Of a DNA stretch of 64,000 nt, positions 61,635-64,000 are shown piece by piece. The stretch spans positions 124,001-188,000 of the forward strand of contig NZ_CP031311.1 in NCBI RefSeq assembly GCF_004799685.1, read 5' to 3'. The first letter of the stretch is position 1, and each line of letters starts with the position of its first letter. The notes beneath the pieces are model-generated. The model ran no database searches. It had not been told where the DNA came from and saw nothing but the letters and a program-made list of their open reading frames with translations. Source of the stretch: Halobellus limi. Lineage in GTDB: Archaea > Halobacteriota > Halobacteria > Halobacteriales > Haloferacaceae. A program made the translations under genes and the position numbers.

Positions 61635-62417
61635 ATGTACGAACACGTCGTCGTCTCGGCCGACTGGCTGGCCGAGCGACTCGACGCGGTACGGGTGATC
61701 GACGTCCGCGACGCCTGGGAGTTCGACGGCATCGGTCACATCCCGGGCGCGGTGAACGTCCCCTTCGCGGAGTTCCGCAGCGAGGCGGGCGACGAGGGGA
61801 TGCTCCCGGGAGCTGAGGCGTGGGAGTCGCTGCTCTCGACCGCCGGCGTCGCCCCCGACGACGACGTCGTCGCCTACGACGACACCCACGGCGTCTTCGC
61901 GGCGCGCTTTCTCGTGACGGCCGAACTGTACGGCCACCCGCCGGATCGGCTCCACCTCCTCGACGGCGACTTCAGCGCGTGGAACCGCGGGCACGAGTCG
62001 ACGAGCGAGTCGTCGTCGCCGCCGGAGACCGACTACGCGATCCGCGACCCCGAGCGCTCCCCGCTCGTCGACTACGGGACGGTGCTCGACGCGCTCGACG
62101 ACGGGTCGACCGTCGTGGTCGACACGCGCGACCCCGGCGAGTACGCCGAGGGGCACCTCCCCGGCGCGGTCAACCTCGACTGGCGGGAACTCGTCGACGA
62201 CGAGACGCGCGGGCTGAAAACCGAGTCGGAACTCACCGCAATCCTCGGCGACGTCGGCGTGACGCCCGACACGCGGGTGATCCTCTACTGCAACACCGCC
62301 CGGCGGATCAGTCACACGTACGTCGTCCTGCGCTCGCTCGGGTACGACGACGTCGGCTTCTACGAGGGGAGCCTGACCGAGTGGACCGAACGCGGCGGGC
62401 CGGTCGAGACGGCGTAG
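61635..62417 (+). CDS. tssB: Thiosulfate sulfurtransferase-like rhodanese
   Basis: 260 aa, two rhodanese domains. The active loop YCNTARRIS holds Cys219. The first domain has VRVIDVRDAWEFDGIGHIPGAVNVPF and an inactive loop (YDDTHGVFAAR). It is divergent from tssA with a 253-bp gap, a pairing often seen in haloarchaea. The acceptor is unknown. Confidence 0.9.
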   Translation: MYEHVVVSADWLAERLDAVRVIDVRDAWEFDGIGHIPGAVNVPFAEFRSEAGDEGMLPGAEAWESLLSTAGVAPDDDVVAYDDTHGVFAARFLVTAELYGHPPDRLHLLDGDFSAWNRGHESTSESSSPPETDYAIRDPERSPLVDYGTVLDALDDGSTVVVDTRDPGEYAEGHLPGAVNLDWRELVDDETRGLKTESELTAILGDVGVTPDTRVILYCNTARRISHTYVVLRSLGYDDVGFYEGSLTEWTERGGPVETA

Positions 62418-62594
62418 GGACTCGGCTCGTCCACACTTCGTCCGCGTGTCGTGACCACCGCCTGGCGGCCCCGACCGATCGTCGCCCGGCCGCCCCGACC
62501 GATCGGCGATCGGCTGGAGACTCCTCGACGACCGACCGAGATCATCGGCGATCGGGTCGAATAGTTTTATCCGCGCGCTCGCGGAGACACGACT

Positions 62595-63494
62595 ATGCCG
62601 ATGCGCCAACTCCGCGCCTGCGACTTCTGCGGCGGCGACGCCGCGGGCGTCTACGAGGTGCTCCCGCCGGAACTGTCGCCGACGGAGGCCGAACAGCGCC
62701 GGGTCGTGCTCTGTGCGGACTGCCTGGAGACGCTCGAAACCGTCGTCGATCCGCTCTTGAACCGGCTGGGGATCGACGGTGACGCGGACTCCGACCCGAC
62801 CGCGACGCCGACGGAACGCGCCGGTGAGTCGACAGCGGAGCCGACGGCGCGGTCCGGTCAGTCGAGCGAGGAGCCGACGGTACGTCCCGAAGAGGCGTCC
62901 TCGCCCGCCAACGCGGCGGCAGAAGACTCCGCTTCTGAGCCCGGCTCCGACGCTTCCGGAACGACCGACTCGCCCCGCAGCTCCGGTGGCTCCGGCAAAC
63001 CGAGCGCGTTCAACGCGCCGGAGGGGTTCACCGACATCGCCGAATCCGACGAGATCGATCTGGGCGGGTCCGACGATTCTCCCGCCGACTCGGACGCCAA
63101 CGGCGTCGCCGACGCCGCACAGGCGTCCGGTTCCTCGGACTCGCGAGAACGCACGCGTCGGGCGGAGGTCGCAGACGACGCGAGCGGGGAGTCGACCGGA
63201 TCGGACGACGCGAGCGGAGAGTCGACCGGACCGGACGAGACCGCCTCTCCGGACGCGTCGAATCGGGAGACGACGCTGGGCTCAGACCGGAACGCCGTCG
63301 GCGCGGAGCCCGACGACTTCCGGACAGTGATGCGGCTGCTCGGAAACCGGGAGTTCCCGATCCGCCGGGACGAGGTCGTCGACCTCGCGGCGGGCGCGTA
63401 CGACCTCGACGAGGCTCACGTCGAGCGGATCGTCGATCACGCGATCGACCGCGGCGTGCTCGCCGACGAGGACGGCACGCTCACGCGCTCCTGA
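62595..63494 (+). CDS. Zinc-finger and winged-helix-like protein with disordered linker
   Basis: 299 aa. The N-terminal treble-clef-like zinc finger has Cys9, Cys12, Cys40 and Cys43 (ACDFCGGD and LCADC). Residues about 65-235 are a Ser/Asp/Glu/Thr-rich low-complexity linker with repeats of DDASGESTG. The C-terminal 65 residues (DFRTVMRLLGNREFPIRRDE, then DLDEAHVERIVDHAIDRGVL) look like a winged helix. It may bind nucleic acid. A second ATG lies two codons on; a TATA box (agttttatcc, about 62562-62571) is upstream. Confidence 0.7.
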   Translation: MPMRQLRACDFCGGDAAGVYEVLPPELSPTEAEQRRVVLCADCLETLETVVDPLLNRLGIDGDADSDPTATPTERAGESTAEPTARSGQSSEEPTVRPEEASSPANAAAEDSASEPGSDASGTTDSPRSSGGSGKPSAFNAPEGFTDIAESDEIDLGGSDDSPADSDANGVADAAQASGSSDSRERTRRAEVADDASGESTGSDDASGESTGPDETASPDASNRETTLGSDRNAVGAEPDDFRTVMRLLGNREFPIRRDEVVDLAAGAYDLDEAHVERIVDHAIDRGVLADEDGTLTRS

Positions 63495-63541
63495 CACTGC
63501 CTGGAGAACGTCGGACCGGACGATCGGACCGGACTGCCGGG

Positions 63542-64000
63542 CTAGAGTTTCCCCTTCGTGCTCGGGGTGTCGCTCCGGCGCGGATCCACGCGGGTCGCGT
63601 CGTCGAGCGCGCGCGCGAGCGCCTTGAACAGCGCCTCGACCTCGTGGTGGGCGTTGACGCCCTCCACGTCCGCGTGCAGCGTCAGATCCGCGTTCATCGC
63701 GAGCGAGTACGCGAAGTGCCGGGCTATGTCGCTCGTGAAGTCGCCGATCGTCTCCTGGGAGAACTCCCCCTCGAAGTCGAAGTGCGGCCGGCCGCTGACG
63801 TCGACGACGACGCCCGCGACGGCCTCGTCGAGCGGGACCCGCCGGTCGGCGTAGCGGACGATGCCGCGCTTGTCGCCGAGGGCCTCCGCGAACGCCTCGC
63901 CGAGCACGATCGCGACGTCCTCGACGGTGTGGTGGTCGTCGATCTCCAGGTCGCCGTCGCACCGGACGGTCAGGTCGAACAGGCCGTGCTTGGCGAACGC
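63542..64000 (-). CDS. hisB: Imidazoleglycerol-phosphate dehydratase, C-terminal part
   Basis: The frame is open from the window edge, so the 5' end is missing; 152 residues are visible. The metal-binding motifs [16 protein letters not shown] and [20 protein letters not shown] are clear. It dehydrates imidazole-glycerol phosphate in histidine synthesis. It is convergent with the zinc-finger gene. Confidence 0.95.
   Translation of the reverse strand, partial: AFAKHGLFDLTVRCDGDLEIDDHHTVEDVAIVLGEAFAEALGDKRGIVRYADRRVPLDEAVAGVVVDVSGRPHFDFEGEFSQETIGDFTSDIARHFAYSLAMNADLTLHADVEGVNAHHEVEALFKALARALDDATRVDPRRSDTPSTKGKL

Overview
The window is a 64 kb, strongly G+C-rich stretch of a haloarchaeal chromosome. 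The evidence is very acidic proteins, TATA boxes about 25-35 bp before leaderless starts, GTGA/ATGA start-stop overlaps, and archaeal signature genes: DNA polymerase D large subunit, archaeal glycyl-tRNA synthetase, the LysW route to arginine, archaeal RNA ligase and HARP. It looks like a core chromosome region. No CRISPR array, complete tRNA, rRNA or intact insertion sequence was recognised. The first and last genes (hemC, hisB) are cut by the window ends.

Layout. 1-2312: tetrapyrrole genes hemC, cobA, hemD, with hemD carrying a 27-bp tandem repeat. 2385-3836: DHH exonuclease-like protein. 3837-5083: a less G+C-rich pocket with a possible transposase remnant and a DisA_N (c-di-AMP cyclase-like) gene. 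5084-7063: divergent RNA ligase and HARP (RNA-free RNase P-like) genes. 7172-11908: small heat-shock protein, phosphate transporter, a valine-tetrad repeat membrane protein, NifU-like protein and a sulfatase-superfamily enzyme. 12174-12569: an internally deleted MetE-like gene. 12814-17275: polC, a PPC-domain gene and a small ORF. 17809-22902: CBS protein, glyS, a polyprenol-kinase-like gene and a cation/proton antiporter with its RCK_C subunit.

23246-32586 is an almost complete arginine pathway: argG-argH, then lysW-argX-argC-argB-argD-argE-argF on its own promoter. Carrier-protein (LysW) protected glutamate is converted to ornithine, then citrulline, argininosuccinate and arginine. 32778-42485 holds PsiE-like and other membrane proteins, an XPD/DinG-type helicase, a cytochrome P450, a 2H phosphoesterase, a Tat lipoprotein, an SPFH protein, UspA and a TauE/SafE permease, followed by uvrB (42878-45004).

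45100-57267 is a complete urea-utilisation region. A minus-strand urease operon (ureB-C-A-G-D-E-F) is divergent from a nickel permease gene and the urea ABC transporter operon urtABCDE. UrtABCDE imports urea, the permease supplies Ni2+, UreDEFG insert it, and UreABC makes ammonia and CO2. Both operons begin with a short ORF whose stop overlaps the first structural start. 57419-64000 holds a small helical protein, a frameshifted ferritin-like gene, a SpoIIM-like membrane protein, divergent rhodanese genes, a zinc-finger protein and the 3' part of hisB.

Points that most deserve checking: A/T-ending codons confined to the polC active site (possible intein-homing scar), the KH-for-RH change in the c-di-AMP cyclase-like gene, the HARP/RNA-ligase pair, the hemD minisatellite, leader ORFs in three operons, and a perfect 4-residue valine repeat protein.
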